The position numbers and the translations under genes were made by a program. Below the pieces are notes generated by a model that did not search any database, had not been told where the DNA came from, and worked only from the letters and a program-made list of their open reading frames with translations. This document shows positions 1 to 12,900 of a stretch of DNA of 64,000 bases, piece after piece. The DNA comes from Serilophus lunatus (taxonomy: Eukaryota; Chordata; Aves; Passeriformes; Eurylaimidae): contig VXBA01005361.1 of the NCBI GenBank assembly GCA_013399895.1, forward strand, positions 987,438-1,051,437, in the 5' to 3' direction. Position 1 is the stretch's first letter; every line of letters starts with the position of its first letter.

Positions 1-559
1 AAAATAATTATTTCAATTTCTTCCTGAGATTGTATGTTAAATAAGAAACTCTTAAGATTCCTACTCTTCTTGTGATTTATCCTTGTATTTGCCTTTTACA
101 TTGCTAAATAACCCTTTGGCTTTAAGGTTTCTCTCTTTTACTGCTTTACCCTCTCCCTCCAAAAGAAAATATATCCATATGACACCATTAAACACTAAAG
201 ATGATGAGACATAAAAAAATTGGGCTGGACAATCACTAACAATACAAGGCATACATAACTTACACAGGAAAAATTAACTCAAATGAGCTTTATGAGATGA
301 AAGAAACATCTGAAATCTATTAAAAATACTGATCTTCTATCCTAAATATCTGATAAATCAAACTTCTGGAAGTTACAATCTCTTTGGTAGGTTTTTTTGT
401 TGGGTTTGGCTGTTTAGGGGTTTTTTTAACATGGTGTTTGAACAGTAGGGCCATTTTCACACACAGGCACAATCACAGATTTTCACTTTACTTTTTAACA
501 GAATTGAACTACATGCTAAAAATAAAATCCACAACCTCCTTAATATGAAAGAAAATTAC
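1..559 (-). other. ATP2B2: ATP2B2 intron (partial) downstream of the 42-nt site A exon
   Basis: Intron sequence running off the left edge of the window. It begins with a GTAATT donor directly after the 42-nt cassette exon. The next exon of the family, encoding the rest of the cytosolic loop before the third membrane segment, is not seen and must lie outside the window. The stretch is AT-rich and I see no repeat or gene in it. Confidence 0.7.
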
Positions 560-601
560 CTTTGTTCTGGCTGTTCTCCATATTCCCATCCTGCATTTTG
601 C
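560..601 (-). CDS. ATP2B2: ATP2B2 site A cassette exon, 42 nt
   Basis: Read on the minus strand, an acceptor ending ATATAG precedes a 42-nt exon followed by the donor GTAATT. With one G carried over from the preceding exon, the frame reads G-KMQDGNMENSQNK and leaves one G for the next exon. In mammalian PMCA2 the third site A cassette is also 42 nt and encodes a KMQDG-starting peptide, so length, phase and the first residues all agree. Site A lies in the cytosolic loop between the actuator domain and the third membrane segment, next to the phospholipid-sensitive region. Its inclusion is alternative in mammals and affects membrane targeting. The second half (NMENSQNK) differs from the mammalian peptide as I recall it, as expected for a weakly constrained insert. 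Inclusion in this species is inferred; no transcript evidence is available here. Confidence 0.88.
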
Positions 602-3600
602 CTATATGATGAAAAATTTCAACAGACAACAGACAGTAAACAATCTTCACCCAAGACAGAACATGAAAATGGGAATTCGAATAAAATGGGCAGACAAAAG
701 CCATGAGCATGTTACAGGGACTTAGTCATGATCCCTTGTTTCCATAGGCTCACTGAGAAGCATGGCCAGCTCAGCTGGACACATCCAAGGAACTGCAGTC
801 AAGCTACACGTTGTCACATGTGAAATACTAAATATCAGCACATAGTTTTGAGGAAATTGCATAATTAATAAGATGGAACTAATAAAGAGAGTCCAGTGGA
901 AAGCTGACTTCAAATAATATTCCTGATCTGAAATTTCTGAGAGGGACTTAAAAACTCTGCAGGTGTAATTTTCTGTGGCATGTGCCAGTGGAGAGTATGA
1001 CATTTTTATTGTATTCCAGAGTTAAACTCATTAATTTAGCAAACTGAGACAACACAGAAATCGTAGTGTTTATATATATATAAAATAGATAAAAACGTAA
1101 ATCAGATATTATTTCAAAATTACGGCTTCCTCACTTGGTTGTATTTAGCCAATATAGGGTTCACCATACATTCACATTTCTCCTTAAGAAAGATTTACCA
1201 AGGGCATCTTTAACTTCCAATTTAACAAATTAGCTACATAAACCAAAGTTCTTATTCACTTGTGGGGTTTTTCACTGAAAATACATCATTGGAAAGCGTG
1301 TATGAAATAAAAATGGCAAAATACAAATCAGAGCACACAAAACTTTGGTATTTGGAAAAATGACTGAACATTTCCAGATGTATTCAAAATTTCTTGGTGG
1401 GATCCCCCATGAAACTTTCACGGTAATATATGAATTTATGGAAAAGACCACTTGAGTTTCACGAATAATACATTCAGAATGGATGAAAGTCTCTCTGGTA
1501 GTTACATATAATGCACAATAAAAAATAATGCAAAGGAAAATTAAGTTAAAACACCTCTATAGGATTGTTGATACATTCTAGTAAGAAATGTATGATTAAA
1601 ATTTATTAAAAAATGTGACAGCAGGTACATCTTGCTCTTCCCATTTCCACAGATATTATTTTTTTCACTCTCTGCTGTGAATAAATAGTAGCAAAACTGA
1701 AGATGCATTTCTTGCATGTTTGTTTTTTAATGAACTGCGAGAGCACTAAACACTTCCCTCTCAAAAAAAAAAAAAAAAGCAGAAGTAGCCACATCAGTCA
1801 TAAATTTGTCACAAAGAGGCCACAATGTCACTTTGAGAAATTCCAAAGGCCAGAACTGGCCACGGAAAGGCCATTTCATGACCTATAATTATCTCAGTGC
1901 TCAGATGAATTACTGAGTAGAGCCTTTAGCATCAACTGCTTGTCTATATTTCTAATTCTATTCCCACCTTGGCAATAATATGACTTTTAAAAAGCCAGTA
2001 TCTACCTCCCAAAGCCTTATGCTTTGGCAAGAGACATGAACCTATGAACCTGAACTAAAGCAAGCTCATTCTCACAGTGGAATTTCCTATAAAATCCTTG
2101 CACACAGTGCACACTTGGACTTGGTATCTGCCTAGTGGCTATTTTTCTTAGAAGGGGTTTTAATAAAGTTACTGGAAGACATAAAACATCTCTAGAGATT
2201 CTGATTTCTGGTTAGAGCATAAAGTCTTCCTTAAGAACTGGAAAATATTCATTTAGAGCAGACAGTCTGCTCCATGTGTCCTGCTCTGTGGCTCCTTTTG
2301 CAGAGTACAATTCAAAACCATGAGGCATTATAACTGAAGAATCTTCAGCCTTAAAAAACTTCTATAATTGGTGAACACAAAAGAGAGGTTATTTTTCTAT
2401 GTAAATTAACATCTGCAACCTCGGCATATATATTTCCTATTTAATAGAGGTATCATAATCATCAAAAGATTTACCCTGGCTACCTAAAAACACCAGTACA
2501 CAAAATAAAACATCATTAACAGCAATGTAAACTTAGGTAACTAAAAATTACGTTTTAAATATTCTTAACTGCTACATTTAAGCCATTGAGGGATGGAAGG
2601 GAAAGTCATCACAGCTCATTAGAGTCCAGTTATTTAGACAGAATAACAAAGAATAAGTAATTTAAGCAATTAAGACAAAGAAAAGAATGTTGCAAAGGAT
2701 TTATTTCCTCCTGTTCCAAAGGATTTTAAGGCTGGACTTTGCTATAAATTAGGAACAAAGGGAGAAATTAAGACAGAAATAGAGGTGATAGAATCACTTC
2801 TGCTGAGAGATCCTTTCTCCTTTCAGGCAGTGCCAGGACCAGAAATACTAATCCATCTTTCTGGCCTTTGTACATTGTTCAGAAACATTTAAAATATTTA
2901 GCATTTATTAGTATTTTGATAATACTGTGTGAAACAATTCTTCAAAAGTAGAATATAATTTTCAATAATTCTGCAAATCTTCCCTTCTTTTCTTTTTGAA
3001 AAAGCAAAATTAAGTGTTTGGGCTGGAGAAATTTCTCTGAGTTTATTTGTATCACTTTTCTGAGCAAGGATGAAAAATCACAAGGTTTACAACACAATTT
3101 AGAGCCTCTTAATACAACTTGAATTCTGCAGAGTTGCTTTGAAGGTTTTGAGTTTGAATATAAAACGTTTTGCATGTTGCCTTCGCCTTACTACAATTAG
3201 GGAAGAACTCATGGCATAAGTTCATACTCCAAAAGATAAAAAGTTCTCCAAATAAACTTCCAAAGGCAAGACGCTCCCTTACCTGGCTCAGCCCCTTCTG
3301 AAGAGCCAATGAGACAGAATAACAAAGACCTATCCCTGGTACTGAAAATTATTTGTAAATTGGAAGAACTGCTTGGAATCAATCAAAGAAATAATGGAAT
3401 TATGTTCTCTTTGTTCTGTGACAGAATAAAAAATATAAAATACCCCACTGATGTTCCACAATGTCTCATCTGGCAACAAAATGGGTTCCAGACCTTGTGC
3501 CAAACCAGTTACACTCTGCAGCAAATAAAAACAGACACATGCTGCAAATAGAGATGTAGGGGGAAAAGTGGCATCAAATGTGTCTGAAGGGAATCATTAG

Positions 3601-3990
3601 GAATTCTTCCTGCAATGGGATAGCAGAGTCAACATATCAGTAAAACACAGGTTGATTACAAAAGAATAAAATCTGATTCTATTTTATCGAATTGAAAGTT
3701 TTAGCTAATTCTTCTATGCACTCACTAAATAGCTTAAATTTTAAATTCAGGAAAAACTTTAAAATACATTTGGACTGCACATTGATTTGGAGGAACTAAA
3801 CAGTCATACACCAGGATTTGCCAGAGATCAAAAGTATTTCAAATGAGACATTTCTTTGAGTCTGGAATGGTATTTCTACACCATTTCTATATTTTCTGAA
3901 TGTATTTTTAGGTAGTAAGTTCCCTGAAATAAAACTGCCAAAAACCCCCCAACAACTCAACATGGAAATCCTGATTTAGGAAGGTGGCAG

Positions 3991-4060
3991 TGCTCTACTG
4001 GAAGGAAATCAAATTTTGGGTAATTTGCTCTACTGGAAAGAAATCAAATTTGGGGTAAAT
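3991..4060. repeat. Tandem duplication, about 35 bp x 2
   Basis: Two adjacent copies of a unit starting TGCTCTACTGGAA and ending GGGTAA, the first at 3991 and the second at 4026. They differ at a few positions. It lies within an ATP2B2 intron and looks like a simple local duplication. Confidence 0.85.
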
Positions 4061-5317
4061 AAGCTGTAAACAGTGACTATTGCATCCCAGATTTTTATTT
4101 TTAAAAATTACCTTTACTAAATATAATACTTCAAAATTAGATGAGTTTTCCTGAATTACTGCCTTTCTGAAAAATCTTCAGCTCTGCTTATAGACTTAAA
4201 TTGTAACCTTTTGAAAACTGAACTTACTGTTCATATTTTAACAAAGAGACCATCAACAATTATGTATTTTGATCTCAACTCCTAGAGGCCAACAGAAATT
4301 ATGCCAGTATCACTATAGACTGACTGACTGAAAATAAAACACTTCTTTTGTGTCAACTGTATATTGACAATTAAGAATAAAAACATTTTATCTGAAATTG
4401 TGATGGGTTAATTGTCAAGTAATGAGCAATAGCATTTTCTGAGCCTGATAGTTATTCAAGTATATCTTTCTTTTTCTTATTTGAAGGCATTTTCTGTACA
4501 AAGGGAGGACTTTAGGTAAAGATGCTTATTGCCAGTCTCAGCTCAGGAAGAATTCTCAGACATTATTAAAAATATTTCATTCAGACCAAAAAAAATCTCT
4601 AAGTGAACATGGTCTCCTTGATTTGTAATTCATCCTTCTTTTCTTTCCTCCAAACCATATCTACATTTTAAGTATTCTCTAACTCTTCATCACTGCTAAC
4701 TAGAAAAATGTATGTTATTAACAGAAATCAGCCATTGGCCTTTTCCCAGATAGTTTCAAAGCACTCAGATCTAAGTCTACTTGCCAAACCTCAGTTCTCC
4801 TCTGCACACAGTGTCAGAGTAGCTGAATTGTACAAAGTACCTCCTGTCCATGTTGATCAAAGCTGTGCAGAATTAATTGAACTGTCTCATCTCAGAAGAG
4901 TTAAAAGCCAAAATATAACAATTGACTTCTACCCCTCATGCCTTGAAAATCACTGAGGACATATTTCAACTCCAGGAAAAACAGAAACAATAACTATTGT
5001 TTCTGGAGGGAGAGAGGATGATGGAAAAATCACATCCTCCAGACACTGATTTAATATCCCTTGGAACTCAATTCCCTTATTAAGACTAAACATAACAGGT
5101 ATTTACCAGGGAACTCCAGCTTGCTGACAGAGCTCATCCTGCAGCTCCTGAGCACTGGTTCTGCTCCAGCAAAGCACTTCAGAGGTGTTTCACTCAGTGC
5201 TCTGCAGGACAGAGCAGAAATCCAGGGCTGAAAGATCCAGTGCGACTGAAGGAGGTGTCTGGGAAGACTCTGTTTGTGTAGGTTTGTTTTACACTCATCA
5301 AAGTAGAATTCTAGAAC

Positions 5318-5457
5318 CATCACAGAAAGGTTTGGGCTGGAAGGGACCTTCAAGAGCATCTCATTCCACCCCCCTGCCATAGGCAGGGACACCTGCCACT
5401 ATCTCAGGTTGCTCCAAGCCCCATCCAATCTGGCCTCGGACACTTCCAGGGATGGAA
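5318..5457 (-). mobile_element. CR1 LINE 3'-end fragment
   Basis: The plus strand reads like the reverse complement of an avian CR1 3' end: a CACAGAAAGGTTTGGGCTGG start, GAAGGGACCTTCAAGAGCAT, a CCCCTGCCATAGGCAGGGACA block and CTTCCAGGGATGGA. The sense orientation is therefore minus. It is 5'-truncated, as CR1 copies normally are, with no intact reverse transcriptase. Boundaries are by eye, within about 10 bp. Confidence 0.85.
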
Positions 5458-6451
5458 GATTTTCTATGTCATTGCTTTAAATAAGACACAACCCTAGTAA
5501 ATCTTAGTCCTTGTTTAGCACTTGGTACTGCTCTCAGAAACTCTTGTACATAATGAAAAAACTGCTGACCTGCATGGAAAATAATTCCTTTCAGCGACAT
5601 GATGAAAAGTAGAATTACTTTTGTGAGTATTTTTGGCACTGCACAAGAGGGAAAGGTTTCTTTGTCAAATAAAGACTCATGTATCTGATTAGCAGAAAAA
5701 TACAGCTGATGCCCAGACTAATATTGACTCATTCAATTCAATTTAATACTGGAATTAGACTATTAGAGGAGATACTGAAATATCTGATGCTAAGTGGGGT
5801 CAAGAATCTGTACTGAGACAGTCAAAATTGACTGAAGTAATATTTTCATTTGCTTTTAGTAAATACAGGCAGACTCAGTAGAATATCACAGAGGGCACAT
5901 GCAAATATCCACAAAACTTCTCAGTTGCTGCTGAAACAGAGGCTCAAAGCTGCAAAAGTTGTTCCTGACACCGTGTTAGTTGGAATTAAGCCAGATTCCT
6001 GATCCCAGCACTGGTTCTCAGAACTACATGGAGACTTTATGATTACTTATGAGAGTGCCACTCCAGAGGAAAAGCAGATAGAATGCATTTATCATGGTGT
6101 TCCTTCTCAGAAATAAGCTGAAGAATGTGTAAAGAGCTACAAGCAGATCTACTAAAAATAAAATCAGAATCATCCTTACTTAAGTGTCCCTTTTAATTGC
6201 AGGTTTAATTAATGGCAAAAAGGCCATAATTGCTACTTCTTCCCCTGCCATGCTTAATTCTGTGTGAACAAACCAAGCTTCAGCATCTCTGTGGCATCTC
6301 TTATAAGCTAGTGCAGAGTTTGTGGAGTAGGATCTCTCAGAGGGGAATCAGAGGCACACACAACATCTGTGCAGTCCGTGGAGGGAAGGGAGAATGTGAC
6401 ACAGTCAGGGGAGAAATCTCTCAAATCAGACACACTCGGGTTGTGACGTAC

Positions 6452-6511
6452 CATTGACTAAGCTGGCATTTGCATTATCGGTGGCATTTGCACCTGCTGC
6501 CCCATCTGTGG
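6452..6511 (-). CDS. ATP2B2: ATP2B2 site A cassette exon, 60 nt
   Basis: On the minus strand a strong pyrimidine tract (TTCTTCCCATCCCTCCTCCC and on) ending CTTCAG precedes a 60-nt exon, followed by the donor GTACGT. Split codons at both ends give A-TDGAAGANATDNANASLVN-G. This matches the mammalian second site A cassette, also 60 nt, which encodes an Ala/Asn/Ser-rich peptide ending NASLVNG. In mammals the insert built from all three cassettes (the w form) directs PMCA2 to the apical membrane of sensory hair cells; the same role here is inference. The long pyrimidine tract makes this acceptor visibly stronger than that of the 36-nt exon next to it. Confidence 0.92.
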
Positions 6512-8033
6512 CTGAAGGAGGGTGGGAGGAGGGATGGGAAGAATCTACTGAGCAATAATGGATAAAAAACAAAACAATAAATAACAATAAATAACAGCAA
6601 CATGAGCAAACATACAAAACAAAAACCATCAGTGAGGATTTTTCTCTAGAATCAAAAAGGTTTGAAATTAATTAACATAAATTTCAAAAGCAAAATGATG
6701 CTGTAAAGGTGTTACAAAGTAAGGCAAAAATTCAAACATGGAATACTAATGACAACAAAAATAATAAGAATAAATATGGAACACATTTAACAAAGTAAAG
6801 GAGTTGGTGAGAACTGACTACACAGTACAATTCTTAGGTCCTTTTTTGTGTTATTTTTAGTACTTTAATGAAATGTTAAGTAAGTATTAAAATGGTTGAA
6901 ATAGTTCCTTTAGAGTTAATTCATTTACCCAGTGCATGGGTGGTTTTAAAATATGCATTTGAAATATATGTACACAGTATAATAATAACATTACTTATTT
7001 TGTATTGTCCGTAATGTGGCACATTCTGAGGTATCACCACTGACACATCCCAGTCTGACATGGGCTCAGTCTGTGTCCTGCCATCACCTAGTTAGTATGC
7101 ACATTGATCTGAGTAGAAACACTAATTTTTTCCTATAATGTATATGGAAAAGGCAACTACAGCCTTGAGGAGAATAATTAGCTATTTTAAACCCAGATAA
7201 TATGTGTGACATATTTCCTGTTTCACAGTAAAATGAAAAAAGTATCAAAAAATAAAACTCTCTTTTTGTTTTTAGCAATTACACACTATTAAACAATTTG
7301 ATCAAATGTTTCCTAACAGGAAAGTGAAAAATTACGGTTTTATCATTTTAGTATGGTTTTTATACTGGAGTTCAGAAAATTAGTCTCTACAAATAATAGA
7401 TAAAATTCATTTTGTTTGGTTTCTTTTGGTTAATTACTCACAATAGAACACAAGTCCTCCAATGAATCCTGACTGAGACTCTCAAACTTCCTCAGTACTT
7501 GCCCCACAGGGACTGTTTCACACTGTATTAGGTTGTTATTCCAGAAAAACAGTCCAATTTTATTTACAAATGGCAAATTGGGAGAAGAAAATAAACAGCA
7601 CAGAGGATTTAAAAACACACCCTGTGTAAGTACATTCATGAAAATTTCAGTTGCAAATTTGATGACTGTGAAGGCAATGACTTAAACTGTTTTGGTTACT
7701 CGTGCTTGGTTTTCATTCCATTTGGATGCCCACACTAACCAGCACAGCATGAACTGCTACAAGAAATCATGGATTCCAATGTTTAATACTTTCCAATTTA
7801 CTTCTGGAGAATGGCTGATTATTGAAGCTTAACGTGAAGATTTGCAACACCAACAATGCGTGCACATTAAAACGTTTGCCACCAACAATCCTGTTGATTT
7901 GAAATCATACTTTAATTTAACTTGACTGATTCGAAGATAATTATTTCAATCAGTAGTTCACCCCTGATTTGCACCAAAGCTGGCTGGTTAAAAGCCTCAG
8001 CCTTTCATCTGTTGTGGTCCATTCTTACTCTAC
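6512..8033 (-). other. ATP2B2: ATP2B2 intron between the 36-nt and 60-nt site A exons
   Basis: A 1,522-bp intron from donor GTAGAG to acceptor CTTCAG. Apart from the pyrimidine tract next to 6511 I see only AT-rich sequence and no repeat family or gene. Confidence 0.75.
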
Positions 8034-8069
8034 CTGGCAGCTGCTGCTGTCCATCCTCCTGTTTCACAC
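8034..8069 (-). CDS. ATP2B2: ATP2B2 site A cassette exon, 36 nt (33 nt in mammals)
   Basis: On the minus strand an acceptor ending CACACAG precedes a 36-nt stretch followed by the donor GTAGAG. The frame reads G-VKQEDGQQQLP-A, against VKKGDGLQLPA in the mammalian first site A cassette as I recall it. Order, phase, ends (VK...QLPA) and position just upstream of the 60-nt cassette support homology. The exon is one codon longer than the mammalian 33-nt exon, and the extra length sits in a CAG CAG CAG run. With the other two cassettes this gives a potential insert of 138 nt (46 residues), against 45 in mammals. The acceptor has a poor pyrimidine tract (TTGTGTAAAAATCAT before it), consistent with regulated or low inclusion. 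Usage is not proven by sequence alone. Confidence 0.78.
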
Positions 8070-9848
8070 CTGTGTGATGATTTTTACACAACATTAATGA
8101 ACAATAAAGGCACACACCCACATAGAGTGAAACAAGCATTTATGACTGGCAGGATTTCGGAGAATTGCAGGGGTTTTGTATGAGAGTACATTCTTTGAGT
8201 TTGAGCCTTGATACACTAACAGCTCTGCACAAGCACGAAGCTGCCAACAGCACCAGAACATGAGGAGGAATTTTCTATATTAGAATCAATTGAGTTCAGT
8301 GGATGTAGATCCAAAGTTCACACACCTCTGTAAGGGTCTCTGTGAGTGTTTTACTCTGCCATCCCTGTTTTCTCTTTCCCTGTCTTTTAAGGCTCTCCAC
8401 AATAAAGGATATCCACAAACCTGAGATAACCACCAGTGTCCTGAGTAAAGTAACACCAAGGGCAGCCCAGTTAAACCAACGAGCTCAGGGAAGACAGTTG
8501 TCACCATCAAACAGAGACTGAAGTTACTCCTTCTCACCTACAATATCCCTAAAAACCTCCAGAACAGATGCTCAAACAGATGTCCAGATCACAAAATATC
8601 TGGAAGTCTTTTAATGACAGCAAAACCAAATTCTAAGATACTGTTCAAAACTAGCCTGGCATAAAAGAGTTTTACTTTGGGAAGTCTCAGTCTTTATCCC
8701 TTTACTTTTCCTGGAACTCCCGATGCCTGGCAGGGATTGGGCATTTCTGTGTCAGTATGAAATAGTAAATGTTTCACAGGGTCTTAAGTAAAAAGGAGCA
8801 ACAGGGAGTCAACAACAACCACTCATTGAACATGTTCAGAAATGGAAATTGTAGTTCATGAAAGCCATTTGAATTTGATCTTTCTGTCTGCAGCTCCAAG
8901 GAAAAGGTTGGAAATGAAAAAAAAAAAAAAAAAGGTAGAATTACATTGTCTGATGGATACCAAGTAAAATGTTCAAGTAAAATGTATAGTAAAGCTATAA
9001 GTGCTATTTTATTAATAGTGAAATCACTAGAAAGAGCAGAAATGTCTAAAAAAACCATATTCATTGGTCCTTAATTATATCTGAAAGATAAATTTCTTAG
9101 GGCAGACTTGGAATGAAATTCTGAAAGCAGAACAATTTACAAGAGTGTATGAAAAAAATTAGAAAGGACAGACATTAAATCATGTTTCTGCTTAGTGTGC
9201 AACCCATAAATTAGCAATAGCTTGTGACATCACACTATAATAAGGTGAAAAGTCTTAAGAGGCTTCTTGATTTCATTAACTGATACAGGACATGAAAGTT
9301 AAACTGTCTGCTAACATTTACTGCTACATTTTTGTCTTCTGCTATTCTTAGCTTGACCTTTACACCTCAAGAAATTAAAATGACTCTAAAGTCAGTCACT
9401 GACATTAAACAATTGAGTACCAAAAAGCCACATCTTATCTTTATTATATTTTTGAAGCTCTAAGCTGCTATTTCCATGGCCAAGAGGGGTTTTTTTCCTG
9501 GAAAATATATTACATAGATATAAATGCACAAGAGCAAAACCTTAGCAAACTGCAGGTGAGCATGGATTGATGTAGAGAAGCCACGGCAATGGGAGCATGT
9601 TCCCTTGCATTTATTTATTTATGTACTGGGAATCTGCAGTTTCACACTGGAAAAACATCTTGTTATCCAATGTATTTATTGGTTAACAGCTTTGCACTGT
9701 TTTTCTGTGTGTTATATGATGATAAAAATGTATCTAAAAAAAAGGAAGTTTTAAAAGCCATATTTGCTTGTCAAGAAAGGAGGAGAACTCTGGCTACACA
9801 AAGCCTAAGAGCTTCCTTAGGACTGTCCTTATGTGTTGTAGAATTTAC
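8070..9848 (-). other. ATP2B2: ATP2B2 intron before the first site A cassette
   Basis: A 1,779-bp intron from donor GTAAAT (after 9849) to the CACACAG acceptor. It contains an A run near 8920 and otherwise AT-rich sequence. No repeat family or gene is recognised. Confidence 0.75.
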
Positions 9849-9974
9849 CTTTCTTATCTTTCTTTTCCTCCTCCTCTCCTCCAGCCCCCAGCAGAGTGAA
9901 GATAATGCCAGTCTGAGAATTCACCCCCACAGCAGTTACCAGCATTCGTCCAGAGCCTTCCATGACATGAGTAC
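9849..9974 (-). CDS. ATP2B2: ATP2B2 exon: end of actuator domain, up to site A
   Basis: On the minus strand an acceptor ending TTTTTTTTCAG precedes a 126-nt exon followed by the donor GTAAAT. The translation starts THVMEGSGRMLVTAVGVN, continues with SQTGIIFTLLGAGG and ends with the charged stretch EEEEKKDKK. This is the highly conserved end of the P-type ATPase actuator domain, which drives dephosphorylation, followed by the start of the cytosolic loop interrupted by site A. The match to PMCA2 is essentially complete, including RMLVTAV where PMCA1 and PMCA4 have RMVVTAV. The final G joins either a site A cassette or, when all are skipped, the next constitutive exon outside the window. Confidence 0.97.
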
Positions 9975-12900
9975 CTGAAAAAAAACACAATACAAGTTAC
10001 ATGTAGCTAAAAAACCATACAAACTTATGCAAGACTTCTACTATAGTACTGAGAGAGATTTGTTACACCTTAAAAAGCTGTATTGAGGGGAGTATGACTA
10101 CATAACTAAAATAACCCCTGTTATGTATTGCTCTCAACCAAGAATTAATGCTTCTTAGGCCATTGACCATTAACCACACACATCAGATTCCCTTTTTAAA
10201 AGAAATGTTGTAACTACTGTAAACCAACCAAGTTTACATTTTGGAATATAATAGTTTGTCTTTGCCCAGCTAGTACTTAAACTTTTGCAAACATTTTATT
10301 CAGAGTTCTGCAAACATCCCTCAGTGGCTCCACTCAAGATTCTACTGACTGAACTAAGTAAAAATAGGTGCAGTTTTTCACATCTTTCCTAGCTATGGTT
10401 GACTTACAGGCATAGAAAAATATATTTTTGAAGACAATTTCACATCTTTAAATTTGAGAAATCAACACAAAAATAAAGGTCCTTAAAGAGATATTTAATT
10501 AAATCAGCAGATTCCCAAATAGTAAAAGCTGAAAAAGAGAATGATATATGGACCTGTCCCCTTAAACAGATCAATGTTTGACACATACATACACACACTT
10601 GTAACCAATTTTTTTAATCCCATTTTCTTAATAGCAGTCAACCAGTTGTAATCCTTGAAACATACTAAGCAGTGCAACTATTTATAATCAAAATATCTTT
10701 CTCTAAATAATCAAAATCTCTCATGTTCTTAAAAGGAAAACAGAAACAGAACACAGAAAACATCTGTCAACACTGACCCTAATTTGAGAGCACAAATATC
10801 AGAACACTAGGAAAATTTCAGCAGCAATAAGCCAAATAAAAACAAAAATTCACTAATGGTCAGATGTGTTTAAACAACAAAAAGCAGCAACAGACCCTCT
10901 CAGTGCATGTTCCTATGGCTTTCTAAGATCAAATCTGGATTCTTATAGAGTCCTTTGCTTTCAGCAAAACATCACAAATACACAATATAGGACTGCCACC
11001 TAAAAAACCCAAGAAAACCAGTTCCATGAAAGTCTAAAGGAACAGAAAAGACCTTTAAAATCTAGCACAGACTTGGTTCTGCTGGTTCATTCAAAACAGA
11101 AAATCTCTGAAACTTTACTCAGACATTTATAGAAACCTTCTTTAAGATGTGTCACTATTTAAAACACATTTTAATTAAGAACTTGTTACTTGTATTCCTA
11201 AGTTCTGTTCTAAGGAATCTTCTTCTGTCTTGAATTGCGAGGTAGAAATAGCCTCCAAAAACGGCACGTACACTTACACCTCCAAAGCAGCTTTATCAGG
11301 AAAATACGCACCCACATTTCAGGCTCTTACCTGTGCACACCTGGAAAGGGCAAAAACGAACTTTTCTGAACCCCTTCTTAACATTAGGCTTGTAAAATAT
11401 ACTCTAAAGCGTTGAGGTACACACAAAATGTTTACAGCACGTACTAATTTATCTTCAGAGAATGTTCCACTAGGACTACTGGAAAATCCTTCAGCACCTA
11501 AGCAAAAGCAAAGAGCTGAAGCTCCTTCCACTTAACTCAGGCAATTTCACCATTTAAATGGAATTGTAATAATATCAGCTTGGACACAGAACTGGGCTTG
11601 AGGACTTCAATCAGCTGCTGTTACAGAAATGGAGCTCTGGCTGCATGTTTTTCACTTATCTCTGTGCTAAGCAAGTGTTTCAACTTCATGTTGAACAATT
11701 CCATTGACTTCTTTCCCTCTTGAGACTCAATATTAGTAAAATACATTTTTTCACATGGCGAATATTTAATTTAAAGTTGATAAATGGTGAATACTCCAAG
11801 ACAGAAAAAGTAGATAACTACTTTAGTAAGGAAAGGGAGAAACAGATTAGATGGATGAGGAACCTATTACAGCACATATTTTTCAGACAAAAATCCAACT
11901 AAATATGAGAATCAGAAATTCCCAAATCAATCAAGAATCTAATAAAATTACTGGTGGAACAGACTGGAAAGAGGGATGAAAAACAAGGAAAGAAAAGCAG
12001 AACATGCCAGTTGGAGGTTTGATACTGTTTTGCTGCTTCCAGCAAACTTGTGGTGAACAAAAATTTGTGCAATTATCTAGTGGTAGTGGAAGTCAATAAT
12101 AAAGTAACCCAATCATCAGCATATCATCTGAGAAACAAAGAGTTTTCCAGAAAAACTCACCTACAATTTCAGCAGATCCAAATGATTCAGAACTGTTTAA
12201 TTTAGCTACATGGTTCTGAAAATTTCTGCTGTACCAGAAGACCAGCTTGGAATATTTTCTAGATTTTCTGGTAGGGAATTAATCAGAATCAGAACTATTT
12301 TGCTCCCAGGAAATATCTAGCCCAGATATTTCCAGAACCTAACAAAGCACCACAACAGAGATATTTCTCTGGTTTATTTGTTCTTGACTCTGTTTCCTTT
12401 GTTTCAACCCCTTGTTGCACATTCATGGAATGACACATTGCTGAAAGTTTAGTCAGGTTAAAGTGATGCTCTGCCAGTGTCAGGTCAGTGAGAACTACAC
12501 TAGGTGAGGTCTTCTGTCTGCCTCCTTCATATCTTAATCTAAATAACTGGGAAAAAAATTTGTAAACAGCAAGGTATTTTTAATGTTATCTATTCTAATA
12601 ATATAATACCCCAGCACAGAGGAGTGTGTGCAATACTGAGACCAGACTCTTACTGAAATCTTCTGTATTTAGGAATTTCTACCAAATTTGAACTATACAA
12701 AATTTAACAGCAGGCTTTAGACAGCCGAGTAGCAGTGTGGCTCTCAAGCTGTCTTTGTCTCTTGGTTGATCCATGTCCACACTCTGCAGAGAATGAACAT
12801 CACCACAGTCTCTAAACTAAAGATGTTTTTGCAACAGTTTGTGTTACACTCTGCATGCAGATCTCTGCTAATCAACTAAAAGAAGGACAATTTTTTTTAG

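Larger units (their letters stand above)
602..6451 (-). other. ATP2B2: ATP2B2 intron between the 60-nt and 42-nt site A exons
   Basis: An intron of 5,850 bp bounded by GTACGT at the donor (after 6452) and ATATAG at the acceptor (before 601). It is AT-rich and contains a short A run near 1764, a 35-bp tandem duplication near 3991 and a CR1 fragment near 5318. I see no other gene. Short open frames here have no recognisable protein similarity. Confidence 0.8.

Noticed and set aside
9589..9978. A 129-codon plus-strand open frame
   Set aside because: It ends over the antisense of the ATP2B2 exon at 9849-9974, which explains its length.
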